Shown here: positions 11,920 through 24,829 of the stretch, in pieces
Numbering within the stretch: the stretch's first letter is position 1
How the letters are laid out: each line of letters starts with the position of its first letter
From: Symbiodinium natans
Taxonomy: Eukaryota; Sar; Dinophyceae; Suessiales; Symbiodiniaceae
Reading direction: 5' to 3'
DNA: 64,000 bases
Assembly: GCA_905221605.1 (NCBI GenBank)
Contig: CAJNDS010002204.1
Coordinates: 402,501-466,500, forward strand
Translations under genes and position numbers: made by a program
Notes under the pieces: model-generated
What the model was told of the DNA's origin: nothing
Seen by the model: only the letters and a program-made list of their open reading frames with translations
The model's database searches: none

Positions 11920-12818
11920 GCCAGTGCCTGTGGAGTGTCAGGCCGTGGAATTTGTGGGCGACACACAGTTTATACAGCCACGTGGATCGCCCTGAGTCAG
12001 GTTGGTCCAGCTTGGCCTACGAGCTAGCGGAGCTAGCGATGACACAAAAGGGCCTCACAGTAATGACATTGCCACTGGCTCAGGGCAGATTCACTTGACA
12101 TTCGTCCCAATGCCTTTGATACGAAAAGATTTTCGAAGGTGTGCATTAAGGTACGCCGTGCCACTTTGTCAGTCCGAACTGAGTACTGTCTGTGTACGTG
12201 CTGTAATACAGTCGCCAGACGATTGTGTCAGTCAGCCCCTGCTTCAAAAGGGAAAGCACAGGATGTGAACTGACTTCAACCAGCTTAGATGTGACATTTG
12301 AGATATGTGGGTATGGAACGGCGAAACTAGAATAGGTGAATGTTGGCTTGAAGTTACCTAACATCTTTGTCCAGCCTCTCGCCCCGGCCGCTGAGCTGCA
12401 AAGTTCGGCTCCCTTGTGGCGAGCATTCCGCCCATTTTGAAGTTCAGATGTGGTTGTCACCTGGTGGTCTGATACCGGTACCAAGTTGTTTAGAGGATGC
12501 TAGTGGTTTCTACTGCAGCTCTCAAGAATGGGCGTCAATATCACGCACGCGTGGAAGGGCTTTTTGGCACAGGCCGATTTTGCCAGTGCTTGTCTCACTT
12601 CAAAAGTTGCTCGGGACAAGTACACATAATCCGCTCTGTTTGGGCATGACCGCATTTTTGCGGCCGGTTACTTTTTGGATATGGGTCTTGGCATCTCATT
12701 GGTCGAGACTTTCCGAAGTGACCTGGATGCAGGCAGATAGCATGTGAAAATTGTTGTGGAGCTGTGAACCTGCACCAACTCAGAATTGAAGAGGGGAGCA
12801 GAGTGGGGTCGAACAGAA

Positions 12819-13760
12819 TCATACGTTTGAAGACATGTGTTTTACATGGTGCAAATGTGCTTCGTTCTTCGGCCAAGGTGACGCGCGGCATTTGAATGTC
12901 CGACGAGAACCAGTGAAATTAAGACCTTGTTGGCATCGCTTTTCTCCCAGTCGATTCCTCAGAGAAGGCAGGCCCAGCTGTGTCTGGACATGTCCCATCA
13001 CGCCCTCAAGCTTTTCCAAGGCTGCAGCCACGGACGTGATCACGTACAGCTTGCACAGCGCTCGTTGACAGATGCCAAGATCAAGTGATCATGTTTTAGC
13101 ATGATGGCCCACTTGCCTCACATTGTAGCGCTTGAAGCTCCACTCTCCTTTGAAGAAGAGTGCAGCAGCATCTGTTTTTTTGTTTTTCGAGGTTCTGTTC
13201 CGTAAGAATTTCCTACCACTGACAGTTTATCTGCACATGACTAGTTACCACACCCAAGCAGGCAGGAAATCGTGATCCGCAGAACCTTGGCCGTTTGGGC
13301 CCAGATCCGGGTTTCATAAAGAAGCCGCAGTGCTCATCCCGAAATAGAATAGTGAAAAGGCCAGCCATTTGAAAATCAATTTGCATGCTTGGTGGCCACC
13401 GCTAGGATGCATGCAACATACGCAACTCGTCCCAGATGTTTCCAGCACAGCACTTGACAGCGCAAACCTGGCTCTGATTGCATGGGGTCGCAGCTGGATC
13501 CCATTGGTGCTGAACGAGCACATGGTAGGAGGTGTATAGCACAATTCAGTTGGATTCTTTCCGAGTTGCTCAAGTAGCTCACGCCGATTGAAGGGATGCG
13601 ATGGTCCCAATCCAGACCCATGTTTTGGGAGGGGCCTGACATGCCAAGACAACTTTGCAGCCATCGCCATCGTTACTTTCACAATCCAGAACCTCCCAAC
13701 GTGGACCAAGGCAGTCCCAATTGGAGCAGGCCATGTCAAGAGGACACGTGGTGTTGCCAA
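12819..13760 (-). CDS. Hypothetical minus-strand coding segments
   Basis: Two - strand stretches have amino-acid patterns typical of real exons. At 13,061-12,900 one reads ALCKLYVITSVAAALEKLE followed by GVMGHVQTQLGLPSLRNRL. At 13,640-13,400 the other includes NRRELLEQLGKNPTEL. Both are amphipathic and free of low-complexity sequence, unlike the + strand readings of the same bases. I recognise no family. If real they form a - strand gene between two + strand genes. Exon limits were not determined. Confidence 0.35.
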
Positions 13761-14104
13761 GCCTGAACGCCGGAAGCGGAAAACTGGTGCGTGAGCGCTT
13801 CACCCCAATCTCCTCGATTGCTACACCATTGCCAGCGAATTTTGTTGCTAGTGACTTGACATGAGAAGAGCCTGTCTATAGGAGAGGTTGGAGCGTTGCC
13901 TCAGTTGGCGAGACTGAGAGTTGCATCTTCGATGTGCATGCGAATCATGAGTACAGACAATTGACGGAGAACAAGTGGTACTTCTGGCCACCATTCCTTT
14001 TCTTAAGCCAAGCCCGCTGCAGATTGAAAACCCTGCAAAGCAGAACTCATGTCACAAGCAGATGCGGCGGGGGGATGTGCCACAGTGAGGCAGCGATCTG
14101 GGGT

Positions 14105-14738
14105 TCAGCTCAAAGTTTGTAGTTTGTCATAATGCTGCAAACATGTTTCTGAAATTCTGAAAATTGGTGCAGGCTTGGGTCGCCATTCGACATGGAGGCG
14201 GATTGCGATAGGTCGTGTCGCTAAGAGCCAATGGCCAGTGTTTATGTTATCCTGAGGCCGCGAAGAAGCCTCTTTTGCCATTGCGTCCGGTGGATCGTGA
14301 GGAGCTCCCTTCTTTCTTTTTGGCATGAGTTTCTTTTTGCCGTACATACCAGAAAAGTGACGAATATGTCCAGGAGATGCCGGAGACACTGGCAAGTGGA
14401 GCTGGGGGAGGAGGAAATGGAGGAGGCCCCGAGGCCCCGCGGAACGGAAGTCCGCCTCTGGAAATCGATGACTCTCACAACGTGTTGTGTCGCTCACCTT
14501 ATATGCCTCTTTCTTGAGGATGCTGGGGGTCCGTCTCTTCAAAAAGCGAAGAAGGCAAGGGCCTTGCCCGTGGCTGCAGTACGCTGAGGGAACTCTGGCC
14601 TGCAGGATTCTTCGGCAGCCGAGACGCTCTTGAGGCCAAACAGGGCCTATGCCTCCTTTTGAGCCCAGCTGACGGTCGAAGAAGTCCGAAGGAGCCTTGC
14701 CGAAGAACCCTTCGAGACTGTCTTTGAGGTTGGAGCAT
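14105..14738 (-). CDS. Hypothetical minus-strand open frame next to a microsatellite
   Basis: The - strand is open for 289 codons from 14,974, but the first part is a translated TG microsatellite (His-Thr repeats) and is not credible. The remainder contains DSLEGFFGKAPSDFFDRQLG and a basic stretch KKLMPKRKKG. The + strand over 14,380-14,490 is also open and Gly/Pro-rich,so strand is unsettled. Confidence 0.2.
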
Positions 14739-14910
14739 GTGTGTGTGTGTGTGTGAGAGTGTGTGAGAGAGTGGGTGTGTGTGCGGAGTGTGTGTGTGTG
14801 TGTGTGAGAGTGTGTGTGTGTGTGAGAGAGAGAGTGTGTGTGTGAGTGTGTGTGTATGTCTAAGTGTAGAAGTGTGTTGTGGTGTGTGTGTGTGTGTGTG
14901 TGTGCGTGTG
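14738..14910. repeat. Imperfect (TG)n microsatellite with GA interruptions
   Basis: About 170 bases of TG repeats broken by gagag and similar. Translated His-Thr (-) and Cys-Val (+) peptides are artefacts of the repeat. Confidence 0.95.
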
Positions 14911-15240
14911 GGACACTGCTGTCCATGCAGGATTCACATAAAGTTCTATCAACTCGCAAGACTCCACATAACACAAAGAAAAAGACTTCGCATGTTTATG
15001 CCGGCAACGCGGCAAAGCTGCTTGCGCACCTTCATATCATACGCGTTTTCAACAGGGCCGGATGTGTTCATGGACGGCTGTGCCGTAGCCCGGGAGCATC
15101 TTGTTTAACATGGCGAAGCTGGCTTCCTGTGTTTCTTTGAGAAGCCACTGTGCATCAGAACAGAAGAGGCCTGTTGGACCTGCAAGCTCATGCTGGCAGT
15201 TCGCAGGAGTGCAGATTCGTGACAATGCCCCGGCAGCTTC

Positions 15241-15358
<118 letters not shown>

Positions 15359-16368
15359 CACTACAGCGAAAGCCATGCTGGGTTAGTTGGGTTAAAACGC
15401 AAAGGGGGCACGGCGTTCTGATGTCCTGCCGGCTATGCCTTGCCGGCATTTAGACGTTTTCGATTCAACATTGTGTTGTCATGTTTTGATGGCGCTGCAG
15501 CAGCATTGGTGGTATGATCGCCAGATCAGATCCGAAGCATTTTTGCATGTCGGCATGTTAGTCAGAGGTTCGAATTGATCCAAACCTTTGAACATAGGAC
15601 GGGAAACAAAAAGAACATAGGGAGGATTCAATCCAATGAGTTTGGGTTTGTGAGTGTGTGGGTGTGTGGGCGGGTGGTCTTTTACTTGGGCCAGGTTGCT
15701 TGCTACCCAAGTCGTGAAAAACTCCAGCCATCCCTTGAGGATCCTTCGGCGGGTTCTTCCAATTCCTGCCTGTTGCGGAATTTGGACACCGGCGAGGCCA
15801 CTTTGGCTGGAACTCATGGGAACACTAGTTTCGAAACAGGGACGACATCGACCGCTTGTATGTGCGATTCTATTCGTCATGGCTGATTGCGGTTGGCAGT
15901 GGGCTGGGCTCATCCTGACTCAGGTCCGACCTTTTGCCATGGACAGCCTGACCCAGAGCTTTGCCGAGCGCCGAGGAATGACCGAGACTGGGAGAGCCGA
16001 AAGAGGCGAGCTGAGGAGTGAGCAACGGTGAATTCAATGAGAGCGGGGGTTTCTTTATCGGCGTTAAGCATTGGACTCGTTGGACAAAGCGGGCAGAGGG
16101 TCCGCAGGATGTCTTAAACATGTCCTGGCACAAACCCAGGTCGGTTTTCCCTCTGAACCGAGCCGGCTGCGCAAAGCCAAGCCCTGGCGGCTTTGGTGGT
16201 GCGGGGCCCTGCGCTGTCCAGCGCTGTCCACCGCTTTGCTCACTTGTGTCCACTTCGGCCTTCAGCTCCAGTAGATTCCAAGGTCCGAGAAGAGGCGCAA
16301 GGCCTGGTTCTTTACAGTGCCAGTGCCGTACCAGTGCCACGAGCTTTGTATACCTTTTGCCCTTGGAG

Positions 16369-19300
16369 GATGAGCGCCTGCTACAGGCTGCTGCCGAAGG
16401 CAACAGCAGGATCATCCTCGAGCTGATCCATCCGAACGATGGAGGGCCCCCAGCTGGTGTACATTCTTATTGCAAGTCAGGTGCCTCCTCGGGCAGGGGC
16501 CCTTTGCACTTGGCCGTGGCTTCAGGGGTGGTTGAAGCAGTCGAGCTCCTGCTTGGGCAGGGTGCTGATGTGAACTTCTGCAGCCGGAAGACCCGCTTGA
16601 CTCCTTTGCATGTGGCCTCAGCCTACGGAAGTTCCGAGATGGTCGATCTACTTCTTGAGGCAAGGGCAGACACGCTTTCTAAGACAGACGACCTTCAGTT
16701 GGCTTTGCACTATGCCGCCGCGAATGGTCATGCCGAGGTTGTGAAGATGCTGCTTCAGCACGAGGGTACAAGCCAGCTGTGTGTGCGCAATGCATCGGGT
16801 CAGAGACCAATCGATTCCGCTTCCGACCTGCACACTGTTTGTGTCTTCCGGGAGTTTGAAGCGCGCCGTGGACATGAAACGATGGGCAGCAGACGTAACA
16901 GTGCCTCCAGTGAAGCAAGCACTGCAACTGGAAGCAGCTACGACGGGCAGTGCACAGGTGGCAGCGACATTTCTGTCGCGGTGCATCTCCTGCCCTGTCA
17001 GACGCGGCCTTGCTTGGTGGGTGACTGCCAGGACTCCCAGGATGGCTATGCCGACCGCACACCTCTCGCGAGTGGCTTCCTCTTGCGGAATGCCCGCACC
17101 GATGCAGTGCACCGCCTGATGCATCGGACCCGACAGCTCGACGAGGCCTTGTCGGAGGAGCGAGAGCGACCGGACGGGAGGACCCTGAGCGCGAAGTCCT
17201 TCAAGGCAGCTTCGCCAAAAGACTCACCCGGGCGATCCCCTTCAGCCAGCAGTGGAACGAGCACTCCAAAGATACGCACACCCTTTGCACGCATGCGGCA
17301 GGGCAGCTCCAGAGTGGAGAAGGTTGGGCCCAACTCTTTCGAGCTCGTCAACCTGCTCGGTCGTGGATCATTTGGGGAAGTTTTCCAGGTCAAGCACAAG
17401 CGCACAGGAAAAGCTTACGCCATGAAGGTACTGCAGAAAAGTCGCATAATGAGCAGCAACCTCCTCCGTTACGCAGTGACGGAGCGGAACATTCTCGCCT
17501 ACATTCGCCACCCGTACATCGTTTCACTGCATTACGCTTTCCAAACACCTAGCCACCTCGTGCTGGTGCTGCAGTACTGTCCCCGAGGGAACCTGCAGCC
17601 GGGCGCCTAGTTAGTCATGCGCAATGCTTGCTTCACTTTGTTGATTCCATTCCTCTTTCTGTAAGGCACTTAATCACACGCGAAAAGCGGCTATGCGAAG
17701 ATTTGTCCAGGGTCTACACAGTCCTGGCGCTTAGATGCACTGAAGAGCGGGATGCAGCAGCGTACTGCGTCCAAGAAAGTTGCAAACTACGACATGCTTC
17801 CCATGCTTCCTTGCGTCTGGCTGTGGACTGCACTCTCGGACACAAGGCCGAAATTCTTCTTGCCTTGATTCACTTGCACGAAAGGTGGGGTGAGTAGTCG
17901 AGTTGTCATGAGCCTCTGGATGATTTGAAGACCCTTTCAGTAGCGTTGAGCTGCTAGGCACACCGTTTTCCGCGACCTCAAGCCGGCACGCTTGCATGCC
18001 GACAATTCCCGCAAAGACATTTTCGATGAAATCACTGCCCAAGGACAATGTGGTCATCGACGAGGCGCACCACGCCTTACTCACTGACTTCGGGCTCTCT
18101 AAGGCGCGAAGAGTTGGGCCGTTGTGCACCCTTTCTCTCTCTCTCTCTCTGTCTCTGTCTCTTTCTTTCCCTATCTGAGCAACGGATCTGCGCTTTTTTT
18201 GGCTCTGTTTGAGCCACCCCGACTTATTATGGAAAGAGGAGTAAAGGCGGATGTATGGTACCAGTAAGTTTGGTTGTAGGTGTCGCTCGTCTAGACCGGC
18301 TTTGAACGTCGAAGCAAGGAAGATACAACACTAACTCGGCAGGCCTGGGTGAACATGTACTATTTCATGTTGCCGTCGAAACATTTTGGCTGAAAGCACT
18401 GGCTGTCGAGCCGAAGTTGCAGGAGGTTGATTCTTGCTGAGACTTGATTTGTTTGGGGCATCCTCCCCTTTTACGTTCATGTTGCGGTACGTCCCCCATC
18501 AGGTAGGCGGTCCTCTCCAGGACCAGGGGCATCCCATTTGAGCACCCGTGGGCGGGTGAGTTTAAGTCCATCCCGGTCACGGAGGGAAGGACATGTCAGG
18601 AGTATCCGGTGACCCGCGGGATGGATTTGGCAGGAGGATGCGGAGACTTCCGCACAGGGAGACAGCATGCAACCGAATGCCCCAGTTTGGAAGCATCCTT
18701 CTTCGGTGAGCGAAAATCACGATTTCTGGGCAACTGTACAGCCAAGGATGATGGCATGCCATGGAGGGGACTTACAAAGAACTGCACTTGTGTGAGTAAA
18801 GTCTGTTACGGAAATTGACGGGTTGTAACGGAAACTGCCGGCTTGAAACCGTTACAGAAAGTTCTTTGTTTCAGGGTTTAGGGTTTACGGGTTAGGGTAT
18901 AGGGTCTAGGCTTTAGGGTTTAGGGTTTAGGGTTGGTTTAGGTTCAGGTTTTAGGGTTGGTTCCCGTTACACCTGCGTCTGGTTTCCAGGCTTGCGGGCG
19001 TGATTTCCGTTACAACTTTTCTTGCTTTCCGTTTCGGTTTTCGGACCTTACCCCACTTGTGCTATCTGCCACTCTTGGAGCAATTATGGAATCCATGACC
19101 CGGAAGCGTTCCACCATCCTTCCATTTCCGCCACTGCCGTCATTGTCTCCATTTTGTCTGTGCAGGAGGGGGTCGGCCAACGCGGCACGAAGTCGTTTTG
19201 CGGCTCCGTCGCTTTTCTGGCTCCAGAGATTCTCCTTCGGAAAGGCCTGACGCGAGTTTGCTTTTAGCACGGTCCGTGCATTCCAATCGGGCATCTCAAT

Positions 19301-21042
19301 AATTGAGTCAGCGTACTGCATGTTACTTGTCAATGTCTTATTCTGGAGGCCACAACCACACTGTGGACATTTACAACTTGGGTGTGCTGCTGTACGACAT
19401 GTTGACGGGCTTGCCGCCGCTGAGTGCTCAGGGCTCCACTGTCATCATGTAGTTTTGCCGCAAGTTCCCAACCATATGTGCCAAAGGTTTTATCACCACG
19501 ACCGAGAAACGTTGTTTGCAAACATCAAGCACGCTCGTTTGGAGGCCATGCCGATTGCCGTCGTAAATGTTCAATCCCTTTGCTTGAAAGCACATCGGGC
19601 AAGCCTGGCAAAGCAGTTTGTGAGTTATGTCGCAGGTGCCGCTCTATGTGTCGCGCATTGCCCGCTCGTTCATTGAGGTCCCAGCAGTATCCACGGCAGC
19701 TAAAACTCAGTGCACATCAGGATACAAGGATGTATGTGCGATGGCTGCCATAGGCAACCATGGAGCGAGAGCCTGCCAAGCGAATCGGTGGACATCACAC
19801 AAGTGACGTGAAGGCACTCGGCCCTTCATATTCAGCTTCAATGAAGCAGCTTCAGTGGAAGCTTGTGACCATGCAGGGCCACGTGTTCTTTGCCGATGTC
19901 GACTTTGCCCAGCTGATGCGCCGGGAGGCAATCGCAGCTTCAAGGGCTCGACACTTTGTGCGATGTTTTCGTCCTGCAGGTGCCACCGCCGGAGGCGCAT
20001 CCATCGGACGAACCCTCGCTTTCCTGGAACAGGTGAGCGTGCCAAAAGCTGTGATCGAAAAGCTTAGCTCCGACGTGTCTCCTCCCTCTCAAATAATGGC
20101 CAACGTTTTCTGGAAAGACCTGCTGCTTTTGAGGGCTTAGATTTTCATGTCAATGTGCCCACGGTACGGGGCCAATCTTCTGCAAACCCATTGAGACTTT
20201 TGTCAGCCTCAGGCTTTGGTTCCGAGAAGCCTATGAGCCTTCATGAGCAGAGATCATGAGCGGAGATCTAGTTTCATGAAGCACTTCCAGCCATTGGCTG
20301 TTGAAGTGCTCCAGGGTGTTCAGACGTGTTCAGTGTGGTTCAGGGGTTAAAGATTGGCTGTGACGTTGGTGAAGAGAGAATGGCAATGTGCGGGGGAGGG
20401 GTACATTTTCACCGAACCCGAATAATGCAACCAGCAGACGGGCGTTTCTGAAAGCCTGACCTCGCAAAACGAGTGTCTTTGGAGCAATCCACATTCAAAT
20501 TAAATCCTTCGAATGCAAAAGTGCAGTGAGTGAGAGTGAAACCAGATGTCGGCGAAATCCCAGAGCGCAGGCACGGCCCCTTGGGCCTGGCTGGACGAGC
20601 TCCGGAAAGTCCCTTCGCCAGAGCGGACCGTGGCTGGCGTGGAAGGCGCACAAATCAAAGAGCAGATGTTTGCCATTGTATGCGCGTGGAAGGCTGGAAG
20701 ACTTCGATCGGGTAGCAAGAATCAGCTGGAGACCTTGTTTGCAGATTCAGGTATACACGGGGGCAGAACAGCAGCTCAGAGCGTGGAGTCAGTGCCTCAT
20801 CTCATGCCTCCTTTACCGCTGTGGTGATGCTCTGCTTGGCCTCAACTTTGTCGTGAATTCCCGGATTCTTCCGGATGCAGGTGAGCGGCTGGGACTTCTC
20901 CTTTGTGCCGCCGACCCGCTCCTCCGGGTCCTGCTCTGGGCAGCAGTCTGCCGTCAGCGGTCAAAACGAGGACTCAGACTGCAGCACGAGTACGTACAGG
21001 CCGGCAGAGGCTATATTGAGTGACTTGAGTGGAGGGCCATAG
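16369..21042 (+). CDS. Ankyrin-repeat / AGC-family protein kinase fusion
   Basis: The large exon 16,369-17,597 encodes three to four ankyrin repeats (GPLHLAVASG, TPLHVASAYG, LALHYAAANG), a Ser-rich linker, then the kinase N-lobe with GRGSFGEVF and AMKVLQK. Later exons are 17,666-17,720 (LITREKRLCEDLSRVY), 17,847-17,884, 17,958-17,985 (VFRDLKP), 18,044-18,103 (DNVVIDE...LLTDFGLSK), 19,166-19,244 (GTKSFCGSVAFLAPEIL), 19,349-19,418 (DIYNLGVLLYDMLTG), 19,487-19,544 (RETLFANIKHARL), 19,636-19,677, 19,754-19,813 (EREPAKRIGGH), 19,877-19,927 (FFADVDFAQL) and 19,980-20,032 (VPPPEAHPSDEP). The last exon, 20,881-21,042, carries VSGWDFSFVPP, an AGC-tail hydrophobic motif, then stop. Every junction up to 20,032 keeps frame; at least one tail exon before 20,881 is missing. 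All catalytic motifs are present, with FRDLKPDN in the catalytic loop as in S6K/PKC-like kinases. The ankyrins probably choose partners. First exon and start codon not found. Confidence 0.93.
18131..18170. repeat. (CT)n microsatellite
   Basis: CT repeat with GT interruptions at the 5' end of the large kinase intron 18,104-19,165. Confidence 0.9.
18822..19016. repeat. Foldback element around telomere-type (TTTAGGG)n repeats, intronic
   Basis: Degenerate TTTAGGG repeats occupy 18,873-18,959, with three perfect consecutive copies near 18,913-18,933. A perfect 13-bp inverted repeat lies outside them: GTTGTAACGGAAA at 18,822-18,834 and its complement TTTCCGTTACAAC at 19,004-19,016. More partial matches (GAAACC, CCGTTAC) follow inward on both arms. 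TTTAGGG is the plant/dinoflagellate-type telomere unit. The element lies in intron 18,104-19,165 of the ankyrin kinase. Confidence 0.85.
20546..20757 (+). other. Coding-like segment inside the kinase gene
   Basis: An open stretch with APWAWLDELRKVPSPE and EQMFAIVCAWKAGRL, ending near a GT donor after TTCAG. It sits between kinase exons 19,980-20,032 and 20,881. It could be the missing tail exon, an alternative exon or chance; it does not show an AGC turn motif. Confidence 0.25.
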
Positions 21043-24000
21043 GCAGGCCGTAGGAAATCTGTATAGGGATCATTTTTTAGATGTTTTCGTAATGAGAGAG
21101 TGCCATAGAGTGCCATCCGCTGTTCGCCTTTGACCAGGCGAGGCATCATGGTCCATCGAAGACCATCCTCGCAGTCATCACACTCCCAAGATGTGTAAGA
21201 AAATGAAAAGAAGGCCAAGAGAGCGCTTGGCGATGCTTGGCGATCTTATCCAGTATTTAGGGCGGTGCAGCAGAATCCACTGAGCACAATTGCGGCAGCC
21301 AGAAATCTGAAATGACCTGCCCGGACCTGCCCCGTGCACAAATTTCCAACTACGGCCCACACGACCACGTTGCTCAGGAAGAAGGTGGGCTTTCAAGCAA
21401 GTGACGGCGACAGTGATGCCTTGAAGCCTCAGGCAAACCTTCATCCTTCAACCCAGGACTATAAGGTGACACCTGCAGTGTCAGCAAGACTTGTCCATGT
21501 ATTGAATGCCATAGATGGAGAACTCTTCAAACGCGGAAATAGCTGCAACTAGCCTCCCTCCACACCTGCCTGCACGAGAATTCGCCGATGCATCACTGCA
21601 TCAGGCTGAAGTCGACTTTTCTAAGCTCTTCCGGGGGTACACACTCCTCTCTGCGCTCTGTCTGCACAGCTCAGCTGTCTGTCTGGACTCATGTTGCACC
21701 CTCTCAAATCGAATCATCGCATGTAAGCAGGCTTCATAACACCATAGACGGCCGAAGAATCCCGCTTGAGAGGCGATGCGCTTAAACCGCAGAGCGCGAC
21801 TCGACAGCTGGCCAACGCTTGAAGCTGCAAACAGTCCGCTCTTCCGATGATTGAGCGGTGCTCGTGACTTTGGCTCCAATGCTGGGCCAAGGGGTGGGTG
21901 TCTCTCTGGCCTCACCTGAAATGCGTTTTGTCATTGTGTTTTGTCATTTGGTCCACTGCTTGCATTCGAGGCTTTCTGTTGTACTGTGATTGTCACGCAT
22001 ATCTGGTACGCGCAGCTGGACGTCGAGTGTGCATTTATTGATGCACCTTCGAATGTGCCAGCTCAGCACTAGACTTTTTGAGTCGTGGACTCCTTTGCCT
22101 TGGCACCCGTCCAGGCAGTCGCAATGCACACCACTCCCCGCCAAATCCAACCAATAGAGCAGCGGAGAGCAATTTCTACATGGTGTGTACTGTACTGATG
22201 GGTAGTGATGCTTACACTCCGGTCTCTCCATGCAGGACAGCAGTAGGAAACATGAGGCAAGCCTGCAACAGCTTCACACTCTTCCTGTTGGTTTGGCTCG
22301 GGGGTAAAGATCGAAGGCGTTTATGCCTTTTTAGCTGAATGCTTGGCTTGGCCCTTTAGAAGCCTGCGAAAAGCTCCGAAAGCTCCTCCAAGTCCGAGAG
22401 AGAGCTTGTGCACTCTGAGTTTCTTAAAGGTGCCTGCACATACCTGCAACATACCTGCAAGTCTGCCGAGTCTGCGTGGCTTCCTGGGCCCGGGTCGGCA
22501 CCCACGCGTGGGGAAAGACGTTTACTTGTACCATTCTTAGCGCAGCGGGGTCATCTGAAATTCCGGAAGGGACCTTTGAAGGTATCGTGAAATTCATGTC
22601 GCGGGATGTTGCAGACCAGGGATCATGTGACCCGTTTGATCCTGTTTGCCGGTGCCTCTAGGATGCTGCGACACTTGCTGTTGTGCTTGGCACAGCAGGT
22701 GCAAAATCTCGCCCCGGCTGAAGTCTTTGGATCTCAAATTTGGTCCTGGGCTGCCAAAGTGGGACCCTGGACCGAAAGCGTGCACAAAAGCGCTCACACT
22801 AAGACAGCTTGCTCTGAAATTCCGATCTCTGGCCACAAGTCAGTTGCTGGCTGACGTCATGTTTGTGATGTGCAACATGCATCCAATGCATCCACTGCTT
22901 GGTTGCATTGTTACGCCGGTGTTATGTTCGTTTACGATTACAAGGCGGGGCTGGCTGCCTCTGCAAGCCGACTCTTGCTGAGTCTTGGCAAACAAAATCT
23001 TGCAAGACGCGTCGCACATGGTTATAAGATGTTATAAGTAAAGAACAGCAACCGGGCAAACCGTGAAAGCGCAGCAATGAGCAGAGCATTCGGCAGACTT
23101 GGGCTCCAGCCCCAAGCGAGTTGCGCTTCGAAGCTCTGATCATTGGAGAAAAATCGTTACTGCCTCAAGGTTGTGTGTGGTTGTTACAGGTTTGCAGCCT
23201 TCCATGCATCCTGCCTTCTTATGCTTGGGGACACTGTTTGCTGAAGCTGCAGGGGCTCATGACATGTGAAAAAGTTGAGATTGAAGCGCTAGTTGAGTCT
23301 TCTGAGTCTTCATGCGTTTGAGCATGGATCATGGTTTGCAGTTTGCTCGTGCAAGGAGTAGGAAGCATGAGCTGAATGACTAGCTAGTTCGTTCCACGCA
23401 ATGTTTTCGAAATGCGCGTGCCTCGGTAAGACGGTAAGAAGTGCTCGTGCTGTCCTGCAGCATCAGCTGAGTCGGAATCATAAAGAAACCCTACGTATTC
23501 TTTACGACCCTGGGATAGTTGCAGCTCTGCACGTTCCCCTGCGGGCTTGGCAAAAGTCTTCCGATCACTCCGTTATGCTTCTTGTCACAGAGCCCAAACT
23601 TTGAGCAAGAAGCGCTCTGATCTTCTCGCCTTGATAGAATGCTAAAGTATGTATGGTTTCCTTCTCACACGAGAAAACTCGAAACTCTTGTGTGGCATGT
23701 TGTGCGGAATAGCACGACCATGCTGGTGCTTGCCCGCCACTGCTTCGCTTGGTGCAATTCTCTCGCAATTCTCTTGCCATTGAATACGGAACGTATTAAT
23801 TGGAACACTCCAGCTGACCCACGCTTCTTTGAAGACTCCGCTCCTTTTTCTTCCGTGGCTGAGTTCATCGTGGGCATTGGGAGCAAGAGCGAGCTCGCTG
23901 TCGCATGGAGCCACCTGAGCTCACACCGCGGGAGGCTTACGGCCTTTGGACGTCCGGCCCCAAGACAGATAGTACAGATACCTGAATATTTGTAAGTACA

Positions 24001-24820
24001 CAAATGGATATATGAATATACATGTATAATCATGCACTGCATAGTCATCTGTTCTTTCAAATATGTATCTTCTACGTAGTTTTGCAACATGTTGGAGCAT
24101 CCTCCTCTAAAAGAGCATCTTCTCCTTCAGGTGGCTGCGCACAAACGCGCCGAAAGACGAGCCATCGAACGAGAATTGCCATGAGCCAGCTGCGCCGCGT
24201 GACTCGCGCAAGCCGCAGCAACAGCAGCGTCCCCAGAGACGAGACATCCGGAGTCTGCACATGTCAGCGCAAAAGGACAGATAGTCGTACATGTCAGAAA
24301 GCAGCCTGCTTGTTTGCACTGTCGTAGTCGAGGGCGCCATATGTTCCGTGAAGCTCAGACAGAACCCTTACCCTATGCTTGAGCAGAAATGCCAAGACGT
24401 CAGGAATGATGGGCGGATGCGTGAATAACGCCCAAAGGTTGCACAGCGATATCTTCATCAACGCAGAGATACCGACACGTGGGAAACATGCGGAGACGAG
24501 TGGCAGTGGCAAACGAGAAGCCCCTTTCAGCTGTTTCCGCTAATCTAGCAGCACTGCTTGCGTGGTTTGTGACTGATCAAGTCCAGCAGGGAACATGTGT
24601 GTCTGTTTCAATCAGTTTTACCTCGTAGCGGGCAATCAGCGGGGGGGGGGGGTGTCAAGGATGCGTTGTACTGCAATCACATCAAGACGACGCAATCAGT
24701 GCTGTCTTCAAAGGCTACTAGCAGAGCTGCTGTCTTCAAGTGGCTTCTTGGCTGAGAAATGTTTGACACATGCAAATCTCTCATTCCGCTGTCATTTCAT
24801 TGAGCTGCAGCGGGCATAAA
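21043..24820. other. No gene recognised
   Basis: Downstream of the ankyrin kinase. Short + strand frames occur near 22,606, 23,401 and 23,639 (118 codons) without motifs. A 12-base poly-G run is at 24,641-24,652. I could not assign any exon. Confidence 0.35.
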
Positions 24821-24829
24821 GCGAAGGAT

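Noticed and set aside
14738-14974. N-terminal part of a 289-codon minus-strand frame
   Set aside because: It is a translated TG microsatellite giving His-Thr repeats.
16018-16368. N-terminal 117 codons of the 530-codon ankyrin-kinase frame
   Set aside because: The frame begins at GTG, not ATG, and composition changes at a clear acceptor (ttggag) ending 16,368. It is probably intron read-through.
18382-18391. CATTTTGGCT, 10-base match to the dinoflagellate spliced leader
   Set aside because: One or two such matches are expected by chance in this length.
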